A DNA stretch of 64,000 nucleotides from Collimonas pratensis (GTDB lineage Bacteria; Pseudomonadota; Gammaproteobacteria; Burkholderiales; Burkholderiaceae_D): positions 3,844,001-3,908,000 of the forward strand of contig NZ_CP013234.1 of NCBI RefSeq assembly GCF_001584185.1. The letters are read 5' to 3'. This document shows, one piece after another, positions 9,643 to 21,309 of the stretch (within the stretch, counting starts at the first letter, position 1; every line of letters begins with the position of its first letter). The notes under the pieces were generated by a model. It saw only the letters and a program-made list of their open reading frames with translations. It was not told the origin of the DNA and searched no databases. The position numbers and the translations under genes are program-made.

Positions 9643-10767
9643 ATGGCAGCACACGCTGCATCAAGATTGGAACCCATAGTGAATACCTCGACGCTGGCAA
9701 GCACAGCCCCAACTTCCAAGACCCAGTCGCCACGCCTGCTGGCCGGCCTGCTGCTGAGCGCGGCCATTGCCGCCGCCGCCACCGCCGCCGCCCGCATCGA
9801 CTGGCTGCAGGCGCACGGCTTCAGCGCCCTGACGCTGGCGATCGTGATCGGCATGCTGGTCGGCAACCTGGGTTATCAACGGATCGCGCCGGCCTGCGGA
9901 CCAGGCGTGAATTTTTCCAAGCAAAACCTGCTGCGGCTGGGCATCATCCTGTACGGCTTCCGCCTGACTTTCCAGGATATCGGCCATGTAGGCATCAGCG
10001 GCGTACTGATCGATGCACTGGTGCTGTGCTCCACCTTCGGCATGGCGCTGCTGCTCGGCACCCGGCTGTTCAAGCTGGATCGCAATACCGCCATGCTGAT
10101 CGGCGCCGGCAGCTCGATCTGCGGCGCGGCGGCGGTGATGGCGACCGAGCCGGTGCTGCGCGCCCAGCCGGCGCAAGTCACGGTGGCAGTGGCTACGGTG
10201 GTGATGTTCGGTTCGCTGGCGATCTTCCTTTACCCGCTGCTGTACCAGTTGAACCTGCACTGGCAGTTCCTGGCCGCTTCGCCGCTGGCTTACGGCATTT
10301 TCACCGGCTCCACCGTGCATGAAGTGGCGCAGGTGGTGGCGGCAGCACGCGCCGTCAGCCCCGACGCCGCCAATACCGCGGTGATCGCCAAGATGGTGCG
10401 GGTGATGATGCTGGCGCCGTTCCTGATGCTGCTGTCGGCTTATGTGGCGAAGAAATCGACCGGATCGGACAAGGCCGGCCGTGCCGGGAAAGCTGGACGC
10501 CTGGCGATTCCCTGGTTCGCTTTCGGTTTTGTGGCGGTAGTGGCACTCAATTCGTTGGCCGCGCTGCCGACCGCACTGGTGGCGCACGTCAACGATGCCG
10601 ACAATGTGCTGCTGGCGATGGCGATGGCCGCGCTGGGCATCTCTACCCATTTTTCATCGATACGCACGGCTGGCATCAAACCGTTGCTGTTTGCGGCCTG
10701 CCTGTTCGGCTGGCTGATCGTCGGCGGCGCAGTAATCAATAATGTGGTGCTGCGCTTGTTTGCCTGA
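9643..10767 (+). CDS. YeiH family putative sulfate/sulfite exporter, integral membrane protein
   Basis: Inner-membrane protein of the YeiH (PSE, conserved hypothetical 698) family, about 374 residues with roughly 10 hydrophobic segments. Landmarks are LAIVIGMLVGNLG, LLRLGIILYGFRLTF, the conserved GAGSSICGAAAVMA and the motif YGIFTGSTVHEVAQV. The start is uncertain: ATG at 9643 (MAAHAASRLE) is preferred, GTG at 9679 is possible, and neither has a strong ribosome site. The reading frame is open further upstream, but that part would overlap the divergent LysR promoter region. A role in sulfite or sulfonate-derived sulfur export is assigned by family, not shown here. Confidence 0.87.
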   Translation: MAAHAASRLEPIVNTSTLASTAPTSKTQSPRLLAGLLLSAAIAAAATAAARIDWLQAHGFSALTLAIVIGMLVGNLGYQRIAPACGPGVNFSKQNLLRLGIILYGFRLTFQDIGHVGISGVLIDALVLCSTFGMALLLGTRLFKLDRNTAMLIGAGSSICGAAAVMATEPVLRAQPAQVTVAVATVVMFGSLAIFLYPLLYQLNLHWQFLAASPLAYGIFTGSTVHEVAQVVAAARAVSPDAANTAVIAKMVRVMMLAPFLMLLSAYVAKKSTGSDKAGRAGKAGRLAIPWFAFGFVAVVALNSLAALPTALVAHVNDADNVLLAMAMAALGISTHFSSIRTAGIKPLLFAACLFGWLIVGGAVINNVVLRLFA

Positions 10768-10801
10768 TCTGCGGCTTTTACCTACAAGCTATAAAACCCG
10801 G

Positions 10802-10833
10802 GCGGCCCTGCAAGGAAATCCTTGCAGGGCCGC
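10802..10833. terminator. Strong hairpin between convergent yeiH-type and alcohol dehydrogenase genes
   Basis: A perfect 14-base stem (10802-10815 with 10820-10833) with an AAAT loop sits in the 74 bp gap between two convergent genes. On the minus strand it is followed by CCGGGTTTTAT, a weak T tract. On the plus strand there is none. It most likely ends the alcohol dehydrogenase message and perhaps both. Confidence 0.7.
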
Positions 10834-10841
10834 TCAGTCCG

Positions 10842-11900
10842 TCAGGCCGCCGCAGGCAGGGATGCCATGTCGATCACGAAGCGATACTTGACGTCACTCT
10901 TCAGCATCCGTTCGTAAGCCTGGTTGATATCCTGGATAGCGATCAATTCAATATCCGAGACGATGCCGTGTTCGGCGCAGAAATCCAGCATTTCCTGGGT
11001 TTCCTTGATGCCGCCTATCAGCGAGCCGGCCAGGGTGCGCCGTTTCATGATCAGGTTGAACACATTGGGCGAAGGATGGGCTTCCGCCGGCGCGCCCACC
11101 AGCGTCATGGCGCCGTCGCGTTTCAGCAGGTTCAGGAAAGCGTCCAGGTTATGCGGCGCCGCCACGGTATTCAGGATGAAATCGAAGCTGTTGGCGTGCT
11201 GCGCCATCTGCGCGGCATCCTTGGAGATCACCACTTCGTCGGCGCCAAGCCGCAAGGCATCTTCGGTCTTTCCTGGCGAAGTGGTAAACAACACCACATG
11301 CGCGCCCATCGCATGGGCGATCTTGACGCCCATGTGGCCGAGCCCGCCCAGGCCGACGATGCCGACCTTGTGCCCCTTGCTGACATTCCAGTGGCGCAGT
11401 GGTGAATAAGTAGTGATGCCGGCGCACAGTAACGGCGCTACTGCTGCCAGATTGAGTTTGTCCGAGACATGCAGGACGAATTTCTGGTCGACCACGATAT
11501 TGCTGGCATAGCCGCCATAGGTGACGCCGCCGCTATGCTTGTCTTCGGCATTGTAGGTGCCGGTGAAGCCGTTTTCGCAATATTGTTCCAGCCCTTCGGC
11601 GCAGCTCGGACAGTGCTGGCAAGAATCCACCATGCAGCCGACGCCGGCAAGGTCGCCCGCCTTGAATTGTTTCACCTGAGCGCCAACTGCCACCACCCGT
11701 CCGACAATTTCATGTCCGGGCACTGCCGGGTAGACGGTGTTGTGCCATTCATTGCGCGCGGTGTGCAGGTCGGAGTGGCAGACGCCGCAAAACAGGATCT
11801 CGATCTGTACATCGGTCGGACCCGGCGTGCGTCGCTCAAAGGCGAATTGCGCCAGCGGCGCGTGGGCATTATGTGCGGCATAGCCTGTAGCTTTCAGCAT
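10842..11900 (-). CDS. Zinc-dependent NAD(P) alcohol dehydrogenase (YahK/cinnamyl-alcohol dehydrogenase type)
   Basis: A 352-residue medium-chain dehydrogenase that interconverts aldehydes and primary alcohols with NADP(H). Catalytic zinc ligands are Cys41 (CGVCHSD) and His63-Glu64 (PGHE), with a later Cys in LLCAGIT. The structural zinc lobe has four cysteines at 94, 97, 100 and 108. The coenzyme loop GLGGLGHMG follows. The start ATG at 11900 (MLKATGYAAH) has GGAAA just upstream; the open frame extends further but without support. It is a single gene between convergent yeiH and the divergent porin. YahK relatives act broadly on aldehydes, so the substrate is unknown. Confidence 0.9.
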   Translation of the reverse strand: MLKATGYAAHNAHAPLAQFAFERRTPGPTDVQIEILFCGVCHSDLHTARNEWHNTVYPAVPGHEIVGRVVAVGAQVKQFKAGDLAGVGCMVDSCQHCPSCAEGLEQYCENGFTGTYNAEDKHSGGVTYGGYASNIVVDQKFVLHVSDKLNLAAVAPLLCAGITTYSPLRHWNVSKGHKVGIVGLGGLGHMGVKIAHAMGAHVVLFTTSPGKTEDALRLGADEVVISKDAAQMAQHANSFDFILNTVAAPHNLDAFLNLLKRDGAMTLVGAPAEAHPSPNVFNLIMKRRTLAGSLIGGIKETQEMLDFCAEHGIVSDIELIAIQDINQAYERMLKSDVKYRFVIDMASLPAAA

Positions 11901-12302
11901 GACATTTCCTTTTTGATATATGGAACGACAAACCCCGGGCGCCTGGAAATCATTGTACAGGCGCGCCATGCGCCATCTTAGCCCTGCCGGCAAGGCTTTG
12001 CAGGCAAGCGCCGCTTATCCGGCCTAGGCCACCGATTGCAGCGATGAATTCTCACTATACGCTAGCGCGAATAATTCATATGTTTAGTCATAAATGTCAT
12101 AAACGGCTGTCAAAAAACAACATAAACCGGCAACGTCCATTAAATTGAAAATATTTTTCAAAAAACAAGTGCATTTTTCTTATGGGAAGGTAATATCTAG
12201 CCCGTTCAGCCAGTAACAATTAGTAACAATAGTAACTATTTGTTACGCAACGCCCTGCGCCGGACACCAGGATAAATTACTTATAAATATCAAAGGGAAG
12301 AA
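11901..12302. other. 402 bp divergent control region, alcohol dehydrogenase / porin
   Basis: No gene seen. The part nearest the porin is AT-rich and carries the GTAAC repeat block described separately. A GGCCTAGGCC palindrome lies near 12020-12029. The porin start is preceded by AAAGGGAAGAA, a clear ribosome-binding site. Confidence 0.7.
12213..12246 (+). promoter_or_regulatory. Phased GTAAC repeats upstream of porin, OmpR-box candidate
   Basis: Three GTAAC motifs (12213, 12223, 12232) and one inverted GTTAC (12242) follow one another at 9-10 base spacing, so all face one side of the helix. They lie about 60-90 bases before the porin start codon. GTAAC/GTTAC-type half sites at helical spacing upstream of a porin are what OmpR-family regulators recognise. 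Assignment to OmpR is inference. Confidence 0.55.
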
Positions 12303-13415
12303 ATGAAAAAGACCGTATTTGCACTAGCCGCTCTCGGCCTGATCGGCGCTAATGCACACGCTCAAAGCAATGTCACCATCTACGGCGTGGTCGATGCCAG
12401 CCTGACATACACCAGCAAGGTCGGCGCCAAGAACGATAGCCGCTTCAGCGTCGACTCCGGCGACCTGTCCACTTCCCGCATCGGCTTCAAGGGCGTGGAA
12501 GACCTGGGCGGCGGCCTGAAAGCGATTTTCCATCTGGAAAACGGCTTCAATGCGGATGACGGCACCTTCGGCACAGCCAGCACCCTGTTCGACCGTAAAT
12601 CGGTGGTCGGCCTGTCGGGTGCGTTCGGCACAGTCACCATCGGCCGCCAGACCGACTTCCTGGAAGACATCGGCAACAAGTACACCTCGGTGCAGACCTT
12701 CGGCGGCAACGGCGTCAAGGGCGGCCACTTCAACAATCTGGACCGTGTCTCCGGCGCCCGCACCAACAATTCGATCCGCTACGACAGCAGCAACCTGAGC
12801 GGCTTCACCGGCAGCCTGTTCTACGGCTTCGGCGAAGTAGCCGGCCAGACTTCGGCAGGCCAGGCTTTCGGCCTCGGCGGCAACTATGCCAACGGCCCCT
12901 TCGGCATCGGCCTGGCTTACTTCCAGACCAAGCTGGCGGCTGACGCCTTGCCGACCAAGGCAGGCGATACCGATCTGAAGACCTTCACCCTGGGCGCCAG
13001 CTACCAAGCCGGCCCGGCCAAGATCTACGGCGCATGGTCGCAAGCCAAGCGTCCACTGGCGACAGCCGTGGCAAGCACTGGCCTGGTCAACATCACCACC
13101 GCGACCAAAGCCAATATTTTTGACCTGGGCGTGGATTACGCACTGACGGGCAATCTGCACCTGCTGGCCAGCGTGATCTATGATCGCGCCGACATCAGCC
13201 GCAAGACTACCGGCTCGACCAAGGGCAAGACTACCCAGCTCAACCTGGGCGTCGACTACTTCCTGTCCAAGCGCACCGACCTGTACGCCATGTACAGCAA
13301 CCAGCGCGCCAACGATGTCAACAACCCAGGCGTGATCAACGGCGCCTACAGCAGCGCGCCGGCGGACGACAGCAGCCAGAACGTCTTGCGCGTCGGCCTG
13401 CGTCACAAGTTCTGA
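12303..13415 (+). CDS. General outer-membrane porin (betaproteobacterial OmpC-like, Gram_neg_porin)
   Basis: A 370-residue porin forming a trimeric beta-barrel in the outer membrane. The signal peptide MKKTVFALAALGLIGANAHA is followed by QSNVTIYGVVDASL, the start of the first strand in this family. Later landmarks are SRIGFKGVEDLGGGLKA, RKSVVGLSGAFGTVTIGRQ and the C-terminal RVGLRHKF, with the final Phe needed for barrel assembly. It is a single gene with its own promoter and a downstream hairpin, and the codons are strongly biased as in a highly expressed gene. Pore selectivity cannot be read from the sequence. Confidence 0.95.
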   Translation: MKKTVFALAALGLIGANAHAQSNVTIYGVVDASLTYTSKVGAKNDSRFSVDSGDLSTSRIGFKGVEDLGGGLKAIFHLENGFNADDGTFGTASTLFDRKSVVGLSGAFGTVTIGRQTDFLEDIGNKYTSVQTFGGNGVKGGHFNNLDRVSGARTNNSIRYDSSNLSGFTGSLFYGFGEVAGQTSAGQAFGLGGNYANGPFGIGLAYFQTKLAADALPTKAGDTDLKTFTLGASYQAGPAKIYGAWSQAKRPLATAVASTGLVNITTATKANIFDLGVDYALTGNLHLLASVIYDRADISRKTTGSTKGKTTQLNLGVDYFLSKRTDLYAMYSNQRANDVNNPGVINGAYSSAPADDSSQNVLRVGLRHKF

Positions 13416-13444
13416 TCAGGGATAGTTAGCAGCAAGTAGCACCT

Positions 13445-13470
13445 GGCGAGGGAAACCATGTTCCCTCGCC
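13445..13470. terminator. Hairpin between convergent porin and rpiA genes
   Basis: A 10-base perfect inverted repeat (13445-13454 GGCGAGGGAA with 13461-13470) and a 6-base loop, followed by TCTTCC on the plus strand. It lies between two converging genes and probably ends the porin message. Confidence 0.6.
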
Positions 13471-13494
13471 TCTTCCTGCAGCAAGAAAGAAAAC

Positions 13495-14175
13495 TTAGAA
13501 GGTCAATGTCTTGACGCCGTCAGGCGTGCCAAGCAAGCACACGTCAGCACCCTGCTGCGCGAACAGGCCGACCGTCACCACGCCGGTGATCTGGTTGATT
13601 TGCCGTTCCAGTTCAACCGGATCGGCGATCTTCAAACCCACCACGTCGATGATCACGTTGCCGTTGTCGGTAATCAGCGGAATACCATCCTTGAAACGCA
13701 GGTTCGGCTCGCCGCCCAGCTTGACCAGCTTGCGCGCCACCACCGCCTGCGCCATCGGAATCACCTCGACCGGCAGCGGAAACTTGCCCAGCATCTTGAC
13801 CAGCTTGGAACCGTCGGCGATGCAAATGAATTTCTCGGCCACCGAGGCAACGATCTTTTCCCGCGTCAGCGCCGCGCCGCCGCCTTTGATCATGGCGCCC
13901 TGCGCGGTGATTTCATCGGCGCCGTCGACATATACCGGCATGGTGGCAACCTGATTGAGGTCATAGACTTCGATATCATGGGCGCGCAGCCGTGCCGCAG
14001 TGGCTTCGGAGGAAGCAACCGCACCCTTGATGCGATGCTTGATCTTGGCCAGTTCGTCGATGAAGAAATTGGCGGTAGAGCCAGTGCCGACGCCGACAAT
14101 CTGGCCGTCCACCACGTATTTAATTGCTTCACGGGCAACAGCTTGTTTGAGTTGATCCTGGGTCATGGCAGTCAT
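13495..14175 (-). CDS. rpiA: Ribose-5-phosphate isomerase A
   Basis: A 226-residue cytoplasmic isomerase interconverting ribose 5-phosphate and ribulose 5-phosphate in the pentose phosphate pathway. Diagnostic motifs are [16 protein letters not shown] (phosphate loop), DGADEI and [12 protein letters not shown], in normal order and length. The start is ATG at 14175 ([10 protein letters not shown]); the internal ATG (MTQDQ) is also possible. It lies downstream of the antiporter gene on the same strand, 81 bp away, so it may be cotranscribed or separate. Confidence 0.96.
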   Translation of the reverse strand: MTAMTQDQLKQAVAREAIKYVVDGQIVGVGTGSTANFFIDELAKIKHRIKGAVASSEATAARLRAHDIEVYDLNQVATMPVYVDGADEITAQGAMIKGGGAALTREKIVASVAEKFICIADGSKLVKMLGKFPLPVEVIPMAQAVVARKLVKLGGEPNLRFKDGIPLITDNGNVIIDVVGLKIADPVELERQINQITGVVTVGLFAQQGADVCLLGTPDGVKTLTF

Positions 14176-14256
14176 GGCAATGTCTTGAAAGAGATAAAAG
14201 CGTTATTTTAACCAATCGACGGCCAATCCCCCTAAATCAATCGCCCATGCTGCCTG

Positions 14257-16023
14257 TCAGTGTTTCTCGTCCGGCTGCTGTTCCAGGGTTTCGCGCAAGG
14301 CGATCTGCAGCTTGGAATGCAGTTTGACGAAACGCTGCCAGAGCACCAGCACCAGCACCGCAGCGCCCACCAGCACCAGGATCAGCAGATTGGTCGGCGG
14401 CAGGATGCGGCTGCTGAGCGCGGCGATCATCAGCATGATGCCGACGATGGAGACCACCGGGATGACTTCCGCGATCACGCGCCGCACCGCATGGTTATAG
14501 GAGCCTGCCCATTCCGGCCTGACGCTGATTTCCGCCAGCAGCATGCTCAGCGCATGCAGCTTGCGGTAGGTCGCGATCAGGAACGGCAGCGACAGCAGCA
14601 GCGCCCCGCCCCAGACGATTGCATCCTGCACTTGCGGATCCGCGACCCAGGCTGACATGCTGCCGCCGAGCGCCTCGGCAAAATAACCGCCGATGATAAA
14701 GATTGCTGCGACCAGCGCCAGGTTCACCACTACCTGCAGCAGAATGCGGCGGATAATCCGCGACAACTCCGCGCGGTCGCCCTGTGGCTGCAGGCTGGCG
14801 AGCCAGGTTGAATACATACCGAACACCGACGCCAGTTTACCCGGCATGGCCTTCGCCAGCCGGCTGGAAAGCGGATCGGCCAGCTTGATCAGATAGGGCG
14901 TGAGCAAAGTGGTCACCGCCGACACTGCCACTACCGTCGGATACAGGAAATCGCTGGTGACTTTCAGGCTGACGCCAAGCGCTGCGATGATGAAGGAAAA
15001 TTCGCCGATCTGCGACAGGCCCATGCCGACCCGCATCGAGGTGCGGCCGTCCTGCCCGGACAGGAAAGTCGCCAGCCCGCAGCTGACCACCTTGCCCAGT
15101 ACTACCGCCAGCGTGATGACGGCAATCGGCAGCCAGTACTGCGCCAGGATGGAGGGATTGAACAACAGGCCGATAGCGACGAAAAAGATGGCGCTGAACA
15201 TGTCGCGCACCGGTTCGATCAGGCGTTCGATCTGATGCAGATGGCGCGACTCGGCCATCACGGCGCCGATCAGGAAAGCGCCCAGCGCCACGCTGTACTC
15301 CATTTTCATGACCAGAAGGCAGAAGCCGAAACAGAGGCCGAGCACCGTTACCAGCAGCATTTCCTTGCTCTTGAATTTAGCCACGTAATCGAGCAGGCGT
15401 GGCACGATCAGGATACCCGCCACCAGCGACACGATCATGAACAGGACCAGCTTGCCGATCGTGGTGACGGCGTCGCCGGCATCCACCGAGCCGCTGGTCG
15501 CCACGCCCGAGAGCAAGGCGATCATGCCGATCGCCAGCACATCTTCGACGATCAGGATGCCGAAAATCAGCTGCGCAAATTTCTCGCGCTTCATGCCAAG
15601 CTCATTGAGCGCCTTGACGATGATAGTGGTGGAAGAGACCGACAGCATCGCCCCGAGGAACACCGCATCCATCTTCTTCCAGCCGAAATAGATGCCGATT
15701 TCATAGCCGACCCACAGCATCAGCGTGATTTCCGCCAGCGCCGCCACAAACGCGGTGGCGCCGACCTTGGCCAGCTTCTTCAGGCTGAATTCCAGCCCCA
15801 GAGAAAACAGCAGAAAGATCACCCCAAGCTCCGCCAGGATCTGGATCGTGCGCTCATCGGTGATCAGCGAGAACGGCGGCGTGTGCGGCCCGATAATCAC
15901 GCCGGCGACGATATAGCCGAGCACCACCGGCTGCTTGAAACGGTTGAACAGGACCGTGACGACGCCGGCAATCAGCATGATGACGGCAAGATCCTGGATG
16001 AAGGTTTCTACTGCATGGTGCAT
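14257..16023 (-). CDS. CPA2 family cation:proton antiporter (KefB/YbaL type) without an RCK domain
   Basis: An inner-membrane protein of 588 residues. The N-terminal two thirds form the Na+/H+ exchanger core, with GYIVAGVIIGPHTPP, AELGVIFLLFSLGLEF, SVSSTTIIVKALNELG and the helix with LIFGILIVEDVLAI carrying an acidic pair. After about residue 400, instead of the usual cytoplasmic TrkA-N domain, there are further hydrophobic helices (LLQVVVNLALVAAIFIIGG onward) and a short charged tail ending EQQPDEKH. The start ATG at 16023 (MHHAVETF) has GGAAAG 7 bases before it; a TTG two codons earlier is less likely. Substrate is K+ or Na+ by family. Confidence 0.88.
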   Translation of the reverse strand: MHHAVETFIQDLAVIMLIAGVVTVLFNRFKQPVVLGYIVAGVIIGPHTPPFSLITDERTIQILAELGVIFLLFSLGLEFSLKKLAKVGATAFVAALAEITLMLWVGYEIGIYFGWKKMDAVFLGAMLSVSSTTIIVKALNELGMKREKFAQLIFGILIVEDVLAIGMIALLSGVATSGSVDAGDAVTTIGKLVLFMIVSLVAGILIVPRLLDYVAKFKSKEMLLVTVLGLCFGFCLLVMKMEYSVALGAFLIGAVMAESRHLHQIERLIEPVRDMFSAIFFVAIGLLFNPSILAQYWLPIAVITLAVVLGKVVSCGLATFLSGQDGRTSMRVGMGLSQIGEFSFIIAALGVSLKVTSDFLYPTVVAVSAVTTLLTPYLIKLADPLSSRLAKAMPGKLASVFGMYSTWLASLQPQGDRAELSRIIRRILLQVVVNLALVAAIFIIGGYFAEALGGSMSAWVADPQVQDAIVWGGALLLSLPFLIATYRKLHALSMLLAEISVRPEWAGSYNHAVRRVIAEVIPVVSIVGIMLMIAALSSRILPPTNLLILVLVGAAVLVLVLWQRFVKLHSKLQIALRETLEQQPDEKH

Positions 16024-16225
16024 GGGCAAGCTTTCCGAATAGAAGTAAGCGGCTATTGGGGAGGCGCACGAACAGGAGCAGCGCAGGCAGCGCCGCCATG
16101 CAAGGCAGTGATGGGTGAGGCCGCAGCGAGGCCGACAAATGCATTGACCTTAGCTTAATTGCAATTATATCCGCTATCGAATATTTATTTCTAATAGCTT
16201 AGTGATTCATGCGGTGATGTACATG

Positions 16226-16307
16226 GTAGGGTGGGCACGCTTCTGTGCCCACGCGGGTCCGCGATGGCCGGAGTTCACGCGTGGGCACACAAGCGTGCCC
16301 ACCCTAC
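16226..16307. repeat. Palindromic intergenic repeat, GTAGGGTGGGCACGC family, copy 2
   Basis: Arms of 29 bases at 16226-16254 and 16279-16307 with one internal mismatch and a 24-base loop. The left arm differs by one base from that of the copy at 2201. It lies between the def and antiporter genes on the minus strand. The loop differs completely from copy 1, so the arms are the conserved part. Confidence 0.9.
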
Positions 16308-16312
16308 GTCGT

Positions 16313-16849
16313 TCAATCGTCGTGATTCGGATCCAGTTCCGGGAACAACACCTCGGTAAAGCCGAATTGCGTGAAATCCTTGATGCGCATCGGATACAGG
16401 ATGCCGTTCAGATGGTCGCATTCATGTTGCACCACGCGCGCATGGAAACCGTCGACGTCGCGGCTGATGCGCGCGCCCGTCTGGTCGACGCCTTCATAAT
16501 GCAGTTGGGTCCAGCGCGGCACCACGCCGCGCATGCCGGGCACCGAGAGACAGCCTTCCCAGCCGTCTTCCAGTTCTTCCGACAAGGGACGCAGGAGTGG
16601 GTTGATCAAGACCGTCTCCGGCACCGCCGGCGCGTCCGGATAACGGACGTTGTTCTTGAAGCCGAAAATCACCAGCTGCAGATTGACGCCGATCTGCGGC
16701 GCCGCCAGGCCGGCGCCGTTGACCGCATGCATGGTTTCAAACATGTCGGCGATCAGGCTTTCCAGCTCCGGCGTGCCGAAAGCGGTTACCGGCTCGGCTT
16801 GCCGCAGCAGGCGCGGATCGCCCATCTTCAGGATTTCGCGAACGGTCAT
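16313..16849 (-). CDS. def: Peptide deformylase
   Basis: A 178-residue metalloenzyme that removes the N-formyl group from nascent proteins. All three active-site motifs are present: GLAAPQIG at 47-54, EGCLSVPG with metal ligand Cys100, and QHECDHLNG with His142, Glu143 and His146. The start is ATG ([10 protein letters not shown]). It follows galU by 19 bp on the same strand. Because the gene stands apart from fmt, this may be one of two deformylases in the genome, which cannot be judged here. Confidence 0.95.
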   Translation of the reverse strand: MTVREILKMGDPRLLRQAEPVTAFGTPELESLIADMFETMHAVNGAGLAAPQIGVNLQLVIFGFKNNVRYPDAPAVPETVLINPLLRPLSEELEDGWEGCLSVPGMRGVVPRWTQLHYEGVDQTGARISRDVDGFHARVVQHECDHLNGILYPMRIKDFTQFGFTEVLFPELDPNHDD

Positions 16850-16868
16850 GATCGGCTCTTCGATGTAA

Positions 16869-20969
<4,101 letters not shown>

Positions 20970-21309
20970 TCTGCTGATGCCTTAATAGCGAACACTGCCA
21001 TGTCACCGGCATACGCGCTTGAAATATAAATCTGCGATTGAAATCGTGGTCTGGTCATTGATTAGAGCTGTTCTTGTGAAAACGCTACTAGTATTACTGT
21101 ATATGGGCTCAAGGTAAAATTATTGAGACATTTTTTTACAATATATTGCATCGCGACACTTAAATCAGCTTAGTGTCGCTGCAAAAAGTTGTCAAGCAGG
21201 CCAAGCCGCACCGCCTTAGTCAGTTGGGGACAGAGTCGCACGGATGGTGTAATTCGTCGCGCTACGGCGACTCTTAAACCCTATCCGGGCGACTCTGTCC
21301 CGCAATTAC
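20970..21309. other. 340 bp gap between smc and zipA
   Basis: No gene. The half near zipA is AT-rich (TATTACTGTATATGG around 21090-21110 and several T runs) and could carry a zipA promoter. The half near smc carries the palindromic repeat at 21227-21301. In related genomes these two genes are usually much closer, as known of the family. Confidence 0.6.
21227..21301. repeat. Palindromic repeat, GGGACAGAGT subfamily
   Basis: Perfect 13-base arms (21227-21239 GGGACAGAGTCGC and 21289-21301) flank about 50 bases that contain a further internal GCGACTCT copy and CGTCGCGCTACGGCG. The arms resemble the repeat at 27417-27461 and, more loosely, the GGGGTCRGAGT palindromes elsewhere in the window. No transposase is nearby, as expected for a non-autonomous REP-like element. 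Confidence 0.8.

Noticed and set aside
12324..13406. 360-codon open frame on the minus strand
   Set aside because: Antisense to the porin, which has a signal peptide, strand pattern and terminal Phe.
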